Origin: an uncultured Alphaproteobacteria bacterium
GTDB taxonomy: Bacteria > Pseudomonadota > Alphaproteobacteria > UBA7879 > UBA5542
Direction of reading: 5' to 3'
Assembly: GCA_903912365.1 (NCBI GenBank)
Contig: CAIWGV010000045.1
Span: 85,886 to 125,813 of the forward strand
Length of the DNA stretch: 39,928 nucleotides
Below, one piece after another: positions 1 through 9,273 of this stretch. The notes under the pieces are model-generated. The model had not been told where the DNA came from, ran no database searches, and saw nothing but the letters and a program-made list of their open reading frames with translations. How positions within the stretch are numbered: position 1 is the first letter of the stretch; the number at the start of each line of letters is the position of its first letter. The position numbers and the translations under genes were made by a program.

Positions 1-3000
1 AAAGTAAGTTTGGAAGAAATTTTTGATCTCTGCCATGGCGTCCAAGAAGTTTTTAACCTGTATCCAACTCTTTTTATATTTTCCAGAGGCCATGATGGAA
101 TTCTGAATTTCTGGTGTCATCACCTCTAATTCTTGGAATAACTCCTCCATAGCAGTACCAGAAACCTCTGCATCCAGCTGGGCTGCTTTGGGAATCTGGA
201 CTGTGAAGGGAAACAAATTGGCCAAATTATTATTAAAAAGAGCTTCAATTTTATTATATTGTTTTGCTGCCCACTCAGCTGTCATCACTTGGCACCGTTG
301 ATTCATGCCCTTAAGCAGCAGGTTTTTACGCCCTAAGAAATAATCACTTGTAGACTCCACGGACGGGGGAACCGTTGTTTGAGCAAGACATGTTTCATAG
401 GTAATATCATTTCCTGTATCCAGCAAAAATTCTTCCAGAACCGCCATGGAACCCGAGGGTTTTGATTGTTTATAATTAATGGATTGCTGTATCAAAGTGT
501 ACCAACGATTGACCAGTTTAATTTGATCCATGGAAAGAGAAAAAATATCTGCCTTCAAAAACTCAATGATAGGAACACTGTATTGGGTAGCGAGGGTTAC
601 AATCTGGGCACTTTGGTTGGCAAAATAACTCTTCATTTCCGCCTTATCCGCCACGTTAAAGCTTCTTAGAACTGCATCTTTTCCTCCCTGCCATTCTCGA
701 AAACGCGGATCGGAGGGTAAATAGTACTCTCCTTGATTAAGGGTGCTGTCCAAGTTTTGCAGTTGTTCATACATCTGATCAAATAAAGCTGTTTTCAAGC
801 GCCCCTGGGTTTTATGAGCCTGATCTTCGTCCAAGTACTTTAGAAGCTTCAGGAAAAGGGGCCCTACTTCTGCAATGTTGTCGATTTGCGACTGCATTGC
901 ATCCTTACTTTGTTGGGTCCATTTTTGAGTCGGCCTCTCATAGAACATTTGTCCTTTTTCTAGAATCACATCGATGTTTCTTTCCAACTGCTCTCGGCCT
1001 GCAACGCGCAATGGATTCTGGATATTGGCAGGATAAGAAGAAAGCTCCTTATCCATAAATGTCTTATAATCTAGAGCGAGAGCAATGGAGTTTCTCACGG
1101 CTTGGGGATCCCAGTGGACAAATTGTCCTTGGGGAATTTTATTGATAAAAGGAGACCCCTCTACCTTTTGCATGAAAGGTTTGGAGAGAAATTCATTTAA
1201 TTTACTTTCTAGATTTAAAAGCCCCGGGGAGGGCTCTAGCCTTTTCGTGAGGGGAGATATGGTTAGGAAGTGCCCTGTCAGAGGAGACCCATAACTTCTC
1301 AAATACGTCGTTGCTTTTTCATATAAAGCTTCCGATGTTTTTGCCAGTTTTTCCTGAATATCATTACTGAAAAGGCTAATGTTTTGGATCTGGCCCATAA
1401 GTTTTTGATATTTAGATCCTGGATCAAAACGAGGATTGGTCATCCAAGAGGCCCCTGACGCTGTAATGAAAGTCATTAAATTCTTGATTTCTGTTAGGCT
1501 ATCTCTCAAATTTTCCAAATCATGAAACCCCTGACCCTCCACCTTACCCAAGGTTTTCTGGAGTTTCTGAGACAAGGAATAATTGTACTTTGGATCCAAG
1601 ATTCTTCTTAAAAAATTATTATAGAGTTGATAAAGCCTTTTTTCTGCAAAGATCCGATAATTCTCTATATAGAAAGGAGGATAATTACCTTCGTTGATAA
1701 GATCTCTTCCTAAGGTCTCATGAGCCCTTAAGAACGAAGGTGCAAACTCGTACCCATAAATATAGTTGATCAACTTAGATAAACCGCCCAAGCTTTTAGT
1801 TTCAGGCAAAGTTTCGTAGATAGAGATTACCGCCTGAAGATCCAGCAGAGCATTTACATATCCCTCCAATAAGAGAAATTCTGACGTTTGAGTCGGATCA
1901 GAAAAGGGAGCATCCAACCTTATGGTGGGCAAAGGATCTTTAATTAAACTGTCCGCTTTTCTTTTTAAAAGATAATGGATGGGCTCTTCTATGCGGGTCT
2001 CGTAAAGAACCAATAATAAATCCTTAAGCCTTTTACTCAATAGACTGATGGAAGAGGGAAGAAGGACCGGCGATGTCAAAGAAGACTCATAAACCCGAAC
2101 AAAAAGAGTCAGAATCGCCTTTGTTCTAAATTCAGCCGCATCCGCCGCCGTAAATTTATTGGGATTTTCTTCCTGTAAATTATTCAGAATATTGATCAAA
2201 GATGGACGAATGTCCTGTACATCTGCGGATAGTCTTCCTTGAATCCAGTAAAGGCCGCAGACCCCCGAAATAACCAACCCCGCAATGCCCAATCGAATCC
2301 AGTTAATGGTCCGGCTGGCCGATACAAGGAATTTATTAAGAGGTATGGCGGCCCCAATTTCCATGAAGATTTTTTGTTTAAAAAGATCTTTCAGAAAAGG
2401 ATGGGTCGTCAAATCTTCTCCCCCATCTCCCGTTAGAAAGATACCCCTAAACATAATATCGTTGTCGTACTGGTCTTTTTGAAAGGTTGAGTCCAAATAA
2501 ATGGATACATTTTCTTTCAAATTAGAAAATGCTTGGGGAAAAATCATCAGATCATCTTGGTATTCTTCCACTGGTTTTTGGGCAAAAATCCTCAACGTAG
2601 ATTCAAATAAAGAGGTGTAAATTTTATCAAACCCTTCTTTTACCCAACTATCTTTATAAGCCAAATCTGTAGCATAGGGATTTGACCATCCCACCATCTC
2701 TGAAAGAGCTTCCTCCGGCAATTCTTTGCAAAATCCAGAAAACCCTGCCACCTGATCACATTTTGTCATAAGGAGATAGAGGGGAAGTTTAAACCCTAAA
2801 AATGACCCAACCTTATTGAGTTGGCTTGACAGAAGGGTTGCCTTTTGAATCATTACATCTTTTGACAGCGCTTCAGAACCTGTGAAATAGGTAGCTGGGG
2901 CTGTTAGAACAATTCCATCTATGGGACGATAGGGCCTATACCGCTTAAGGGCCTTTAAAACAGTGTTCCAACTTTCTTCGACTTTTTGGGTGGTGAAGCA

Positions 3001-3498
3001 TCTCTCAGAGATTTCCAAAACAATCCCTTTATCATAAAACCACCATTGCAGAAGGGGATCTTCTGTGGGAACGGAAAAGGCTGGACTCGAAATGGGATTT
3101 GACAGGCCACTGTTTTGCAAAACAGTCTTTTTTCCAGAGAAATCATCCCCTACAACAATAAACCAGGGCAAGCTATAAATATCTTCTGAAACCAGATTGC
3201 TTTTAAGGGCCCCCATGGCTCCCCTGAAAGATGTGTAAATGGGCCCCAAAGGACGAACCCCAAGAACATCCAAAACTCCATAGATATAGAGTTGAATTTT
3301 TTCTAAAAGAGAAGAAGAGCTCTCAATGTCAGAGGGGAAGGCCGTCTGAAGTCTTGCAAAAAAATCTGGGTTTTTGAAACCGATTTTTTCAAGATGCCCT
3401 CTAAGACTAAGCTTTGTTGAATAAGCCACCAACAGAAAAATGAGGGCGTTCAGCGCCAGGATTATGATAATAAAATAAGGAAGGTAGTGAAACAGCAT
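1..3498 (-). CDS. tssM: Type VI secretion inner-membrane protein TssM (IcmF/VasK), 3' end outside window
   Basis: An open frame of 1166 codons runs without a stop from the ATG at 3498 to the left edge, so the C-terminus is missing. TssM is the large inner-membrane component of the type VI secretion membrane complex and spans the periplasm with TssJ and TssL. Visible features are an N-terminal hydrophobic segment (about residues 4-27), a cytoplasmic P-loop-like domain with PWFIVVGDDFSGKKT at about 111-125, a conserved IcmF motif MTKCDQVAGF, and a later membrane segment around WIRLGIAGLVISGVCGLYWI that precedes the long periplasmic region. The Walker A is atypical: Lys stands where Ser/Thr is expected after GK. 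The start codon overlaps the tssL stop in TAATG, which indicates translational coupling. The family assignment is firm because tssL and tssK are adjacent. Confidence 0.93.
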   Translation of the reverse strand, partial: MLFHYLPYFIIIILALNALIFLLVAYSTKLSLRGHLEKIGFKNPDFFARLQTAFPSDIESSSSLLEKIQLYIYGVLDVLGVRPLGPIYTSFRGAMGALKSNLVSEDIYSLPWFIVVGDDFSGKKTVLQNSGLSNPISSPAFSVPTEDPLLQWWFYDKGIVLEISERCFTTQKVEESWNTVLKALKRYRPYRPIDGIVLTAPATYFTGSEALSKDVMIQKATLLSSQLNKVGSFLGFKLPLYLLMTKCDQVAGFSGFCKELPEEALSEMVGWSNPYATDLAYKDSWVKEGFDKIYTSLFESTLRIFAQKPVEEYQDDLMIFPQAFSNLKENVSIYLDSTFQKDQYDNDIMFRGIFLTGDGGEDLTTHPFLKDLFKQKIFMEIGAAIPLNKFLVSASRTINWIRLGIAGLVISGVCGLYWIQGRLSADVQDIRPSLINILNNLQEENPNKFTAADAAEFRTKAILTLFVRVYESSLTSPVLLPSSISLLSKRLKDLLLVLYETRIEEPIHYLLKRKADSLIKDPLPTIRLDAPFSDPTQTSEFLLLEGYVNALLDLQAVISIYETLPETKSLGGLSKLINYIYGYEFAPSFLRAHETLGRDLINEGNYPPFYIENYRIFAEKRLYQLYNNFLRRILDPKYNYSLSQKLQKTLGKVEGQGFHDLENLRDSLTEIKNLMTFITASGASWMTNPRFDPGSKYQKLMGQIQNISLFSNDIQEKLAKTSEALYEKATTYLRSYGSPLTGHFLTISPLTKRLEPSPGLLNLESKLNEFLSKPFMQKVEGSPFINKIPQGQFVHWDPQAVRNSIALALDYKTFMDKELSSYPANIQNPLRVAGREQLERNIDVILEKGQMFYERPTQKWTQQSKDAMQSQIDNIAEVGPLFLKLLKYLDEDQAHKTQGRLKTALFDQMYEQLQNLDSTLNQGEYYLPSDPRFREWQGGKDAVLRSFNVADKAEMKSYFANQSAQIVTLATQYSVPIIEFLKADIFSLSMDQIKLVNRWYTLIQQSINYKQSKPSGSMAVLEEFLLDTGNDITYETCLAQTTVPPSVESTSDYFLGRKNLLLKGMNQRCQVMTAEWAAKQYNKIEALFNNNLANLFPFTVQIPKAAQLDAEVSGTAMEELFQELEVMTPEIQNSIMASGKYKKSWIQVKNFLDAMAEIKNFFQTYF

Positions 3499-4244
3499 TA
3501 TCCCTCCGCTCGAATGAGTCTGTGTATAGCGTCAATCACCGTGTATAAATCTTTCACTTCCACATACCAAAGAATGTAAAAGGCTATAACAAAACCAACC
3601 GCTGTGGTAGCTAAAATATAGTACCATGCCTGTGTGTTAGGCGCCTCAGAAGGAGACCTGGGATCTAACGTAAATGCATAGGCCTGAGGGAAAAATTTTC
3701 TGTACCCCTCCAGGAATTGAGGGGGTTGGTCTTCAATGACTCCATAAAGATTTTTCTTATATTGAGAGAGAATTTTTTGATCCTCCTCTCCCCTAAACTT
3801 TCCTTGAAATCCAAGACCCAGAGACAGAAGGTAAACCATTGCCACATCGGAACTTGTATGATCTCGGGTCTCTAAAAAGGCATTGAGTTTTTTGAAAAAT
3901 TCATCCCCTGCATCTTGAGTGTTATAAAGACGAGATTCCAAAAGATTATCTTCCCAAACTTTTTTGCCCTTCCATTGTAAATTGATAAAGGTTTCATCTG
4001 TTAAAGCAGCCATAACATATTGAGCTTCTTGGTAATATTGGGCCGCTAGGGCCCCTCCTCGAGTTTCCATCTGAGCATACTGGGATTGAAGCAGGGCTTC
4101 CAATCGATTCAAAATCTGTTGGGGGACCGAAGGCACCTCGTCTCCCTTTTCTGCAAGAGCCATAGCTTTAGATACCAGAAGGGCCTCATAAAAATCTTTG
4201 AAATTTTCCACAATTACAGATTTTATGTATTTTTCGTTGTTCAT
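3498..4244 (-). CDS. tssL: Type VI secretion protein TssL (DotU family)
   Basis: This 248-residue protein matches the DotU/TssL family, the inner-membrane partner of TssM that links the membrane complex to the baseplate. The diagnostic stretch is YVMAALTDETFINLQWKG, followed by a Trp/Leu-Glu region, AGDEFFKKL, and the motif LLSLGLGFQGKFRGEE around residues 140-155. A single C-terminal transmembrane segment (about 207-227, YILATTAVGFVIAFYILWYV) anchors it, as expected for this tail-anchored family. There is no C-terminal OmpA/peptidoglycan-binding domain, so this is the short form. It follows tssK by about 27 nt, with a purine-rich ribosome site (GGAAAGAG) ahead of its ATG, and it overlaps the tssM start by one base. 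Confidence 0.95.
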   Translation of the reverse strand: MNNEKYIKSVIVENFKDFYEALLVSKAMALAEKGDEVPSVPQQILNRLEALLQSQYAQMETRGGALAAQYYQEAQYVMAALTDETFINLQWKGKKVWEDNLLESRLYNTQDAGDEFFKKLNAFLETRDHTSSDVAMVYLLSLGLGFQGKFRGEEDQKILSQYKKNLYGVIEDQPPQFLEGYRKFFPQAYAFTLDPRSPSEAPNTQAWYYILATTAVGFVIAFYILWYVEVKDLYTVIDAIHRLIRAEG

Positions 4245-4271
4245 GCCATTCTCTTTCCGTGCATAATAGCA

Positions 4272-5612
4272 CTAGCCCGCTATATATAGAATAACTTCCT
4301 CAGGCCGTGTCTCATTCGTATCAGAGGGATTGAAGATTTGTAGATCTTCCCCACCTTTTATAAAATTTGGATCAATAGAAACTGTTACCAATATCTGCCG
4401 TGTTGTCTCCAGAAGTCCCATAGAAGCCACCTGAGAGACTATTTGTCTGTCTGCCCCCAAAATACGCTTTTCCTTCACTTGAGGAACAACGGATTGAGAG
4501 GCAATGATGGCCCCCATCAACCAACGGCTTGCAATAGGAGGTGTTATGATGGGGCCCAGTTTAATTCCAATAATCAGCTCTTTGGTTGTTAGCCACTCTT
4601 CATTTATGGGGTAAGAGAAAACCCGATCTACCTTATTGAAAGGAAGGGGAATAGCTGGATTCTTTACTTTTGCGACCATATCTTCAATAAAGGCAATGAT
4701 CGGATCAAAAGTCGCCTTTAGATCATTATGATTATAGGCTCCAAAAATAGGGGGAACTTGGCCTTGAGTCAAAGAACAGTAGCTTCCTGCAGAAATGCAA
4801 AGTTCTCGATAGATCTCAAAGGGATGGGATTTTTCTGATAAATAAAGAGCTTCCAGCACCACAATACGGCTCACGATGATGTTATAAATTCCTAAGTAAT
4901 AATTCAAAACAGGGGCCGTCTCTTCTGTTACAAGAGCACTTAGGCGATCAGATAAATAGGCAATATCTCTTCTCAGGTTTTTAATAAGGGCTCCACAGTA
5001 TTGGCTGATGAATCCCCCCGATTGAATAGAGGTGGATGGTGGAATAAAATCAGTTTTTACGAACATATTGTCTTTAAAGGTTACCTTCAAGAGAGGGAAG
5101 CTGGAGTAACGGGGAGTAACATCCTCCTCCCTCAAAAGAACTATCCTTAAGGAAAGTTTTGGCATAACAATGGGTTCATCACCGGTATTCTCATCCATAA
5201 TGGGGGTTGACTCAACGGAATCATACCGAGGCAAGTCTCCTGCGGTGTTAGCCGCATCTGGTTGTAAAGCCACCACTGCCAGATGAATGGTCATAACAGT
5301 GCCATCCAATTCTTTTTTAAGCCCAGAAATATCCAGCTCAACTTTCTTTGGGGAGTTTACTTTTTTATCCACAATGGAACCGTCTGGAAGAATGGCAAGG
5401 ATCTCATTGATGCGGATGATGCCTACAGCGAGGGAGGTCTCATCTAGATCTAGATAGCGGATACCCCAATACCAGGGGCAAGCGACGGTCAAATAACACA
5501 GGCTCGTTTGCTGCAATTCATTGCGCATTTGCTGGTAATGCTGTGGGTAAAGGAGCTGGCCTTCATACCATTGAACTGGATCCAAAACCGTAAAGTTATA
5601 TCGTGATTCCAT
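4272..5612 (-). CDS. tssK: Type VI secretion baseplate protein TssK
   Basis: This 446-residue protein is of normal TssK (VasE/ImpJ) length. TssK is a cytoplasmic trimeric baseplate adaptor that connects the TssL/TssM membrane complex to the TssFGE wedge. Family-like features are the N-terminal VQWYEGQLLYPQHYQQ stretch (about residues 13-28), the following RYLDLDETSLAVGIIRINEI region, and the C-terminal region ending in EEVILYIAG. TssK is specific to type VI systems, so it rules out a type IVB reading of the neighbouring IcmF/DotU pair. A strong purine-rich ribosome site (GGGGGATT) precedes the ATG. It is the first of three genes seen in this operon, with tssL and tssM downstream. Sheath, tube and ATPase genes are not in the window and may lie beyond the left edge or elsewhere. 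Confidence 0.93.
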   Translation of the reverse strand: MESRYNFTVLDPVQWYEGQLLYPQHYQQMRNELQQTSLCYLTVACPWYWGIRYLDLDETSLAVGIIRINEILAILPDGSIVDKKVNSPKKVELDISGLKKELDGTVMTIHLAVVALQPDAANTAGDLPRYDSVESTPIMDENTGDEPIVMPKLSLRIVLLREEDVTPRYSSFPLLKVTFKDNMFVKTDFIPPSTSIQSGGFISQYCGALIKNLRRDIAYLSDRLSALVTEETAPVLNYYLGIYNIIVSRIVVLEALYLSEKSHPFEIYRELCISAGSYCSLTQGQVPPIFGAYNHNDLKATFDPIIAFIEDMVAKVKNPAIPLPFNKVDRVFSYPINEEWLTTKELIIGIKLGPIITPPIASRWLMGAIIASQSVVPQVKEKRILGADRQIVSQVASMGLLETTRQILVTVSIDPNFIKGGEDLQIFNPSDTNETRPEEVILYIAG

Positions 5613-5691
5613 AATCCCCCAAAAATTAGTTTTTTCTTCGGGACCCGCAAGCCAAATGTCCCTAGGTTTACTTTACAAGGCCCCATTAAAT

Positions 5692-5755
5692 AACTCAAGG
5701 AGAAAGGGGAGTATTGTTTGAGTTCATAAATCCTTGAGTCTTAAGTCAATACCCC
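5692..5755. promoter_or_regulatory. Interleaved inverted repeats in the tkt leader
   Basis: Between the divergent tssK and tkt genes, the 9-base sequence ACTCAAGGA (5693-5701) pairs perfectly with TCCTTGAGT (5731-5739). The same first arm, shifted one base, also pairs with TTGAGTT at 5718-5724. A second arm pair, GGGG-AG-TATTG (5706-5716) and CAATACCCC (5747-5755), is interleaved with the first. The order A-B-A'-B' would allow a pseudoknot or mutually exclusive hairpins in a transcript reading toward tkt. The element may instead be a protein-binding dyad. Function is not known. Confidence 0.4.
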
Positions 5756-5787
5756 TTATGATTGGCGGGATTTAAAAGGATGAGTCT

Positions 5788-7752
5788 ATGACACTGCCCA
5801 CAAATAAAGATTTAGCTAACGCCATTCGGGCGCTTACCATTGACGCCATTGAAAAAAGCGGATCGGGGCATCCCGGCATGCCTTTGGGTATGGCCGATGT
5901 GGCGACGGTCCTCTTTTCAAAGTTTTTGAAGTTTGATCCCAGACATCCAGCATGGCCTGACCGAGACCGTTTTGTTTTATCCGCTGGTCACGGATCCATG
6001 CTTCTCTACAGCCTTCTGTATCTTACAGGCTACAAAGACATGACCTTAGATCAGATCAAGCGCTTTCGCCAATTGGGCAGTATCACCGCGGGACATCCTG
6101 AATATGGAGAAGCGGGTGGTATCGAAACATCCACGGGGCCTCTGGGGCAAGGCCTTGGAAATGCCGTGGGCATGGCCCTGGCAGAATCAGCTCTCCGCGC
6201 TCGATTCGGAAAAGAAATGGTGAATCACAAAACTTACACCATCGCGGGAGATGGATGTTTAATGGAAGGAATTTCATCGGAAGCTATCTCCTTTGCAGGA
6301 CATTTAAAACTTTCTAATCTTGTGGTTTTATTTGACGATAATGGAATTACCATTGATGGATCTACTTCCCTGGCCACCTCGGAAAATCATTTGAAGCGCT
6401 TTGAGGCCTGCAACTGGAATGTGCGCGCCATTGATGGCCATGATCCAACGGCCATTGAGGAGGCTCTTGCCTGGGCACAGACTTCCGACAAACCCGTTCT
6501 CATTGCCTGTAAAACCGTCATTGGATATGGGTCTCCCACAAAAGCAGGAACCGCTGAAGCCCATGGCGCCCCCTTGGGTCCAGAGGAGGCCAAAGAAACA
6601 AAAGAAAGGCTGGGATGGACTGCCCCTCCCTTTGAAATTCCAAACCCTATTCTTGAAAAATGGTGCGCCATAGGACGGCAACACCATGACGCTTACGAGA
6701 CATGGGAAGCCCGCGCAAAGGATAAGGATTTTTGGGAAGGTCAGATGGCTCAGGTGCCCGCCTCCGTACATTCAGTCTTGGCAGATTTCTCCAGGGAAAT
6801 TGCCGAGAAAAAGCCAAAAGTGGCCACACGGAAAAGTTCTGAGATGGTCCTTGAAAAAATATTCCCTTTGTTTCCAGAACTTTTGGGGGGATCCGCGGAC
6901 CTTACGGGGTCTAACAACACCCAAGTTCCTTCCATGAAAGGTATCACCCCTTTGGATATGACGGGAAACTACATCCACTACGGAATTCGGGAACATGCCA
7001 TGGGGGCCATCATGAATGGGATTGCCCTCCATCGAGGGTTTGTTCCTTATGGAGGAACCTTCCTGGTTTTCTCGGATTATTGTAAGCCCGCTATTCGCCT
7101 GTCTGCTTTGATGAAGCAGCGGGTTATTTATGTAATGACCCACGACTCCATTGGACTCGGGGAAGATGGCCCGACGCACCAACCCATTGAGCATTTGGAA
7201 AGCCTGCGGATTATTCCGAATCTGAATGTGTTCCGTCCCGCCGATACAATAGAAACGGCGGAATGTTGGCAGTTGGCTTTGGAGTCTACGGAGACACCGT
7301 CAGTTTTGGCCCTCAGTCGGCAAAATCTTCCCACGATTCGGTCCGCAAGCGCCGAGAATTTTTGTGCGCGGGGAGGGTATGTACTTAGAGAAGAGACAGA
7401 TGCTCAGGTGACCCTTATGGCCACAGGATCAGAAGTTTCTTTGGCCCTTGAGGTGCAGGAACTTTTGGCAACAGAAGGAATTTTGTCCCGGGTGGTTTCC
7501 ATGCCCTGCACCCGATTGTTTGATCTGCAATCGAAGGCCTATCAGGACTCGGTTTTGGGGTCACAGTTGCGGGTGTCCATCGAGGCAGGCGTAACGCCGG
7601 GATGGCATCGATATGTGGGGGATCGGGGCATCAGCATAGGACTCTCCACGTTTGGTGTATCTGCTCCAGGGCCCGATGTTCTGGCTCATTTTGGGTTTAC
7701 GGCAAGTGCCATAGTGGCCAACTTGAAGACAAAAGGGCTTGTGAAAAGATAA
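5788..7752 (+). CDS. tkt: Transketolase
   Basis: The 654-residue protein is full length for transketolase, the thiamine-diphosphate enzyme of the non-oxidative pentose phosphate pathway that moves two-carbon ketol units between sugar phosphates. Motifs in order are SGHPGMPLGMADVATVLF near residue 27, AGHGSMLLYSLLYLTGY, STGPLGQGLGNAVGMA, the cofactor-binding GDGCLMEGISSEA with a following DDNG, then GIREHAMGAIMNGIALHRG containing the catalytic Glu, and THDSIGLGEDGPTHQPIEHL. The C-terminal domain begins around LMATGSEVSLALE. The ATG is preceded by AAAAGGATGAG. The gene is followed 42 nt later by gap, so sugar interconversion and lower glycolysis are linked here. No missing catalytic residue was noticed. 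Confidence 0.97.
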   Translation: MTLPTNKDLANAIRALTIDAIEKSGSGHPGMPLGMADVATVLFSKFLKFDPRHPAWPDRDRFVLSAGHGSMLLYSLLYLTGYKDMTLDQIKRFRQLGSITAGHPEYGEAGGIETSTGPLGQGLGNAVGMALAESALRARFGKEMVNHKTYTIAGDGCLMEGISSEAISFAGHLKLSNLVVLFDDNGITIDGSTSLATSENHLKRFEACNWNVRAIDGHDPTAIEEALAWAQTSDKPVLIACKTVIGYGSPTKAGTAEAHGAPLGPEEAKETKERLGWTAPPFEIPNPILEKWCAIGRQHHDAYETWEARAKDKDFWEGQMAQVPASVHSVLADFSREIAEKKPKVATRKSSEMVLEKIFPLFPELLGGSADLTGSNNTQVPSMKGITPLDMTGNYIHYGIREHAMGAIMNGIALHRGFVPYGGTFLVFSDYCKPAIRLSALMKQRVIYVMTHDSIGLGEDGPTHQPIEHLESLRIIPNLNVFRPADTIETAECWQLALESTETPSVLALSRQNLPTIRSASAENFCARGGYVLREETDAQVTLMATGSEVSLALEVQELLATEGILSRVVSMPCTRLFDLQSKAYQDSVLGSQLRVSIEAGVTPGWHRYVGDRGISIGLSTFGVSAPGPDVLAHFGFTASAIVANLKTKGLVKR

Positions 7753-7794
7753 AAACCTGGTATCTATAATCATTCAAAATTTAAGAGGATCTAA

Positions 7795-8802
7795 ATGAAA
7801 AAAGTAAAAGTTGCTATTAATGGATTTGGGCGCATTGGGCGTCTGGTATTACGGGCTATTTATGAGTCTGGCCGTAAAGACATTGAGGTGGTGGCCATCA
7901 ATGAATTGTCGGATGCGGCAACCAATGCCCATTTGTTGAAATATGACTCTGTCCATGGACAATTCAAAGCAGATATTGAACATACGGATAAAAGCCTTAC
8001 CATCAACGGCCATCCTATAAAAGTTTTTTCCGAAAAAGATCCCTCTAATCTTCCTTGGGGAGACCTTGGTATCGATATTCTTATGGAATGCTCTGGGCAT
8101 TTCACAGAAAGGGATAAGGCACAGCTCCATATAAATGCGGGCGCTAAGAAGGTGCTGATTTCGGCCCCTGCAAAAGGCGAAGATCGGACGGTCGTTTATG
8201 GTGTGAACCATAAGGATTTGAAGGCGACGGATTTGATTGTGTCCAATGCCTCCTGCACCACCAATTGTTTGGCGCCTGTGGCTTTCGTTCTGGATGCGGC
8301 CGTTGGAATTGAGAAAGGCTACATGACCACCATTCACTCTTATACGGGGGACCAAAGACTTGTGGATTCGGGACACCCTGATTTACACCGGGCGCGTGCC
8401 GGGGCTTTGTCTATGATCCCTACCTCTACGGGGGCTGCCAAAGCAGTGGGTCTTGTATTGCCACACTTAAAAGGAAAGCTTGATGGAACAGCCATTCGGG
8501 TTCCCACACCAAATGTATCCTTGGTAGATTTTAAGTTTATTTCAAAGCATGCAACAACTGTGGAGAAAATTAATGAGGCCATCAAGCATGCGGCGGCCGG
8601 TCCTTTGAAGGATATTTTGGCTGTGGTGACGGAACCTTTGGTGTCCGTGGACTTTAATCATAATCCCCACAGCTCTTCCTTTGACCTGAGCCAAACGGCC
8701 GTGGTAGATGGAAATTTCTGTCGGGTATTGTCTTGGTACGATAATGAATGGGGATTTTCCAATCGCATGAGCGATACGGCTGTCCACATGGCCCATCTGT
8801 AA
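7795..8802 (+). CDS. gap: Glyceraldehyde-3-phosphate dehydrogenase, type I
   Basis: This 335-residue protein has the typical length and layout of GAPDH, which oxidises glyceraldehyde-3-phosphate to 1,3-bisphosphoglycerate with NAD+ in the cytoplasm. The Rossmann motif INGFGRIGRLVLRAI lies at residues 8-22. The catalytic cysteine is Cys154 in SNASCTTNCLAPV, followed by the STGAAKAVG phosphate-binding stretch and NEWGFSNRM near the C-terminus. The S-loop reads DLHRARAGALSMIPTSTG, a form common in alphaproteobacteria. A ribosome site AAGAGGATCTAA precedes the ATG. Its stop is followed after one base by the smpB start, so gap and smpB are almost certainly co-transcribed. Confidence 0.97.
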   Translation: MKKVKVAINGFGRIGRLVLRAIYESGRKDIEVVAINELSDAATNAHLLKYDSVHGQFKADIEHTDKSLTINGHPIKVFSEKDPSNLPWGDLGIDILMECSGHFTERDKAQLHINAGAKKVLISAPAKGEDRTVVYGVNHKDLKATDLIVSNASCTTNCLAPVAFVLDAAVGIEKGYMTTIHSYTGDQRLVDSGHPDLHRARAGALSMIPTSTGAAKAVGLVLPHLKGKLDGTAIRVPTPNVSLVDFKFISKHATTVEKINEAIKHAAAGPLKDILAVVTEPLVSVDFNHNPHSSSFDLSQTAVVDGNFCRVLSWYDNEWGFSNRMSDTAVHMAHL

Positions 8803-8803
8803 A

Positions 8804-9268
8804 ATGGCAGAGCCCTCACCTCGGAAAGTCATCGCCCTCAATCGACGGGCCCGACATGACTTTGCCATTGAAGAGGTGGTGGAAGCGGGCATTATTCTAT
8901 TGGGGAGTGAAGTAAAATCCATGCGGCTGGGGCGCGCAGATATTTCCCATGCCTTTGCGGATGAACGGGAGGGAGATATCTATCTTCTTAATGCCCATGT
9001 GGATGAGTATAAGGGGGCCAACCAATTTAATCATGAGCCTAAACGTCCTCGGAAACTTTTGCTGAAAAAGCGCCAAATCAGTAAGCTCATGGGCGCGGTT
9101 CAACGAAAAGGGGTGACGCTAATCCCCCTTGCTCTCTATTTTAATGCCCGGGGCCTTGTGAAAGTGGAGCTGGGCATTGCAAAGGGAAAGAACTTGTACG
9201 ACAAACGGGCCTCTTTGAAAGAAAAAGAATGGTCCCGGCAAAAGAGTCGGGTCCTGAAGGGAGAGTAA
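8804..9268 (+). CDS. smpB: SsrA-binding protein SmpB
   Basis: The 154-residue protein matches SmpB, the small basic RNA-binding protein that delivers tmRNA to stalled ribosomes for trans-translation. Recognisable parts are the N-terminal NRRARHDFAIEEVVEAGIILLGSEVKSMRLGRADI region (given here only as a landmark at about residues 14-48), the stretch RKLLLKKRQI, and the basic C-terminal tail KNLYDKRASLKEKEWSRQ that enters the ribosome. There is no convincing Shine-Dalgarno sequence. The ATG lies one base after the gap stop, so initiation probably depends on translational coupling. No tmRNA gene was seen in the window. Confidence 0.95.
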   Translation: MAEPSPRKVIALNRRARHDFAIEEVVEAGIILLGSEVKSMRLGRADISHAFADEREGDIYLLNAHVDEYKGANQFNHEPKRPRKLLLKKRQISKLMGAVQRKGVTLIPLALYFNARGLVKVELGIAKGKNLYDKRASLKEKEWSRQKSRVLKGE

Positions 9269-9273
9269 ATCTC

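Noticed and set aside
6328-7194. Minus-strand frames of 147 and 140 residues opposite tkt
   Set aside because: They are antisense to a clear transketolase, have no ribosome sites and show no domain or signal features.
7849-8376. Minus-strand frame of 175 residues opposite gap
   Set aside because: It lies antisense to a highly conserved GAPDH, with composition that mirrors the gap codons.
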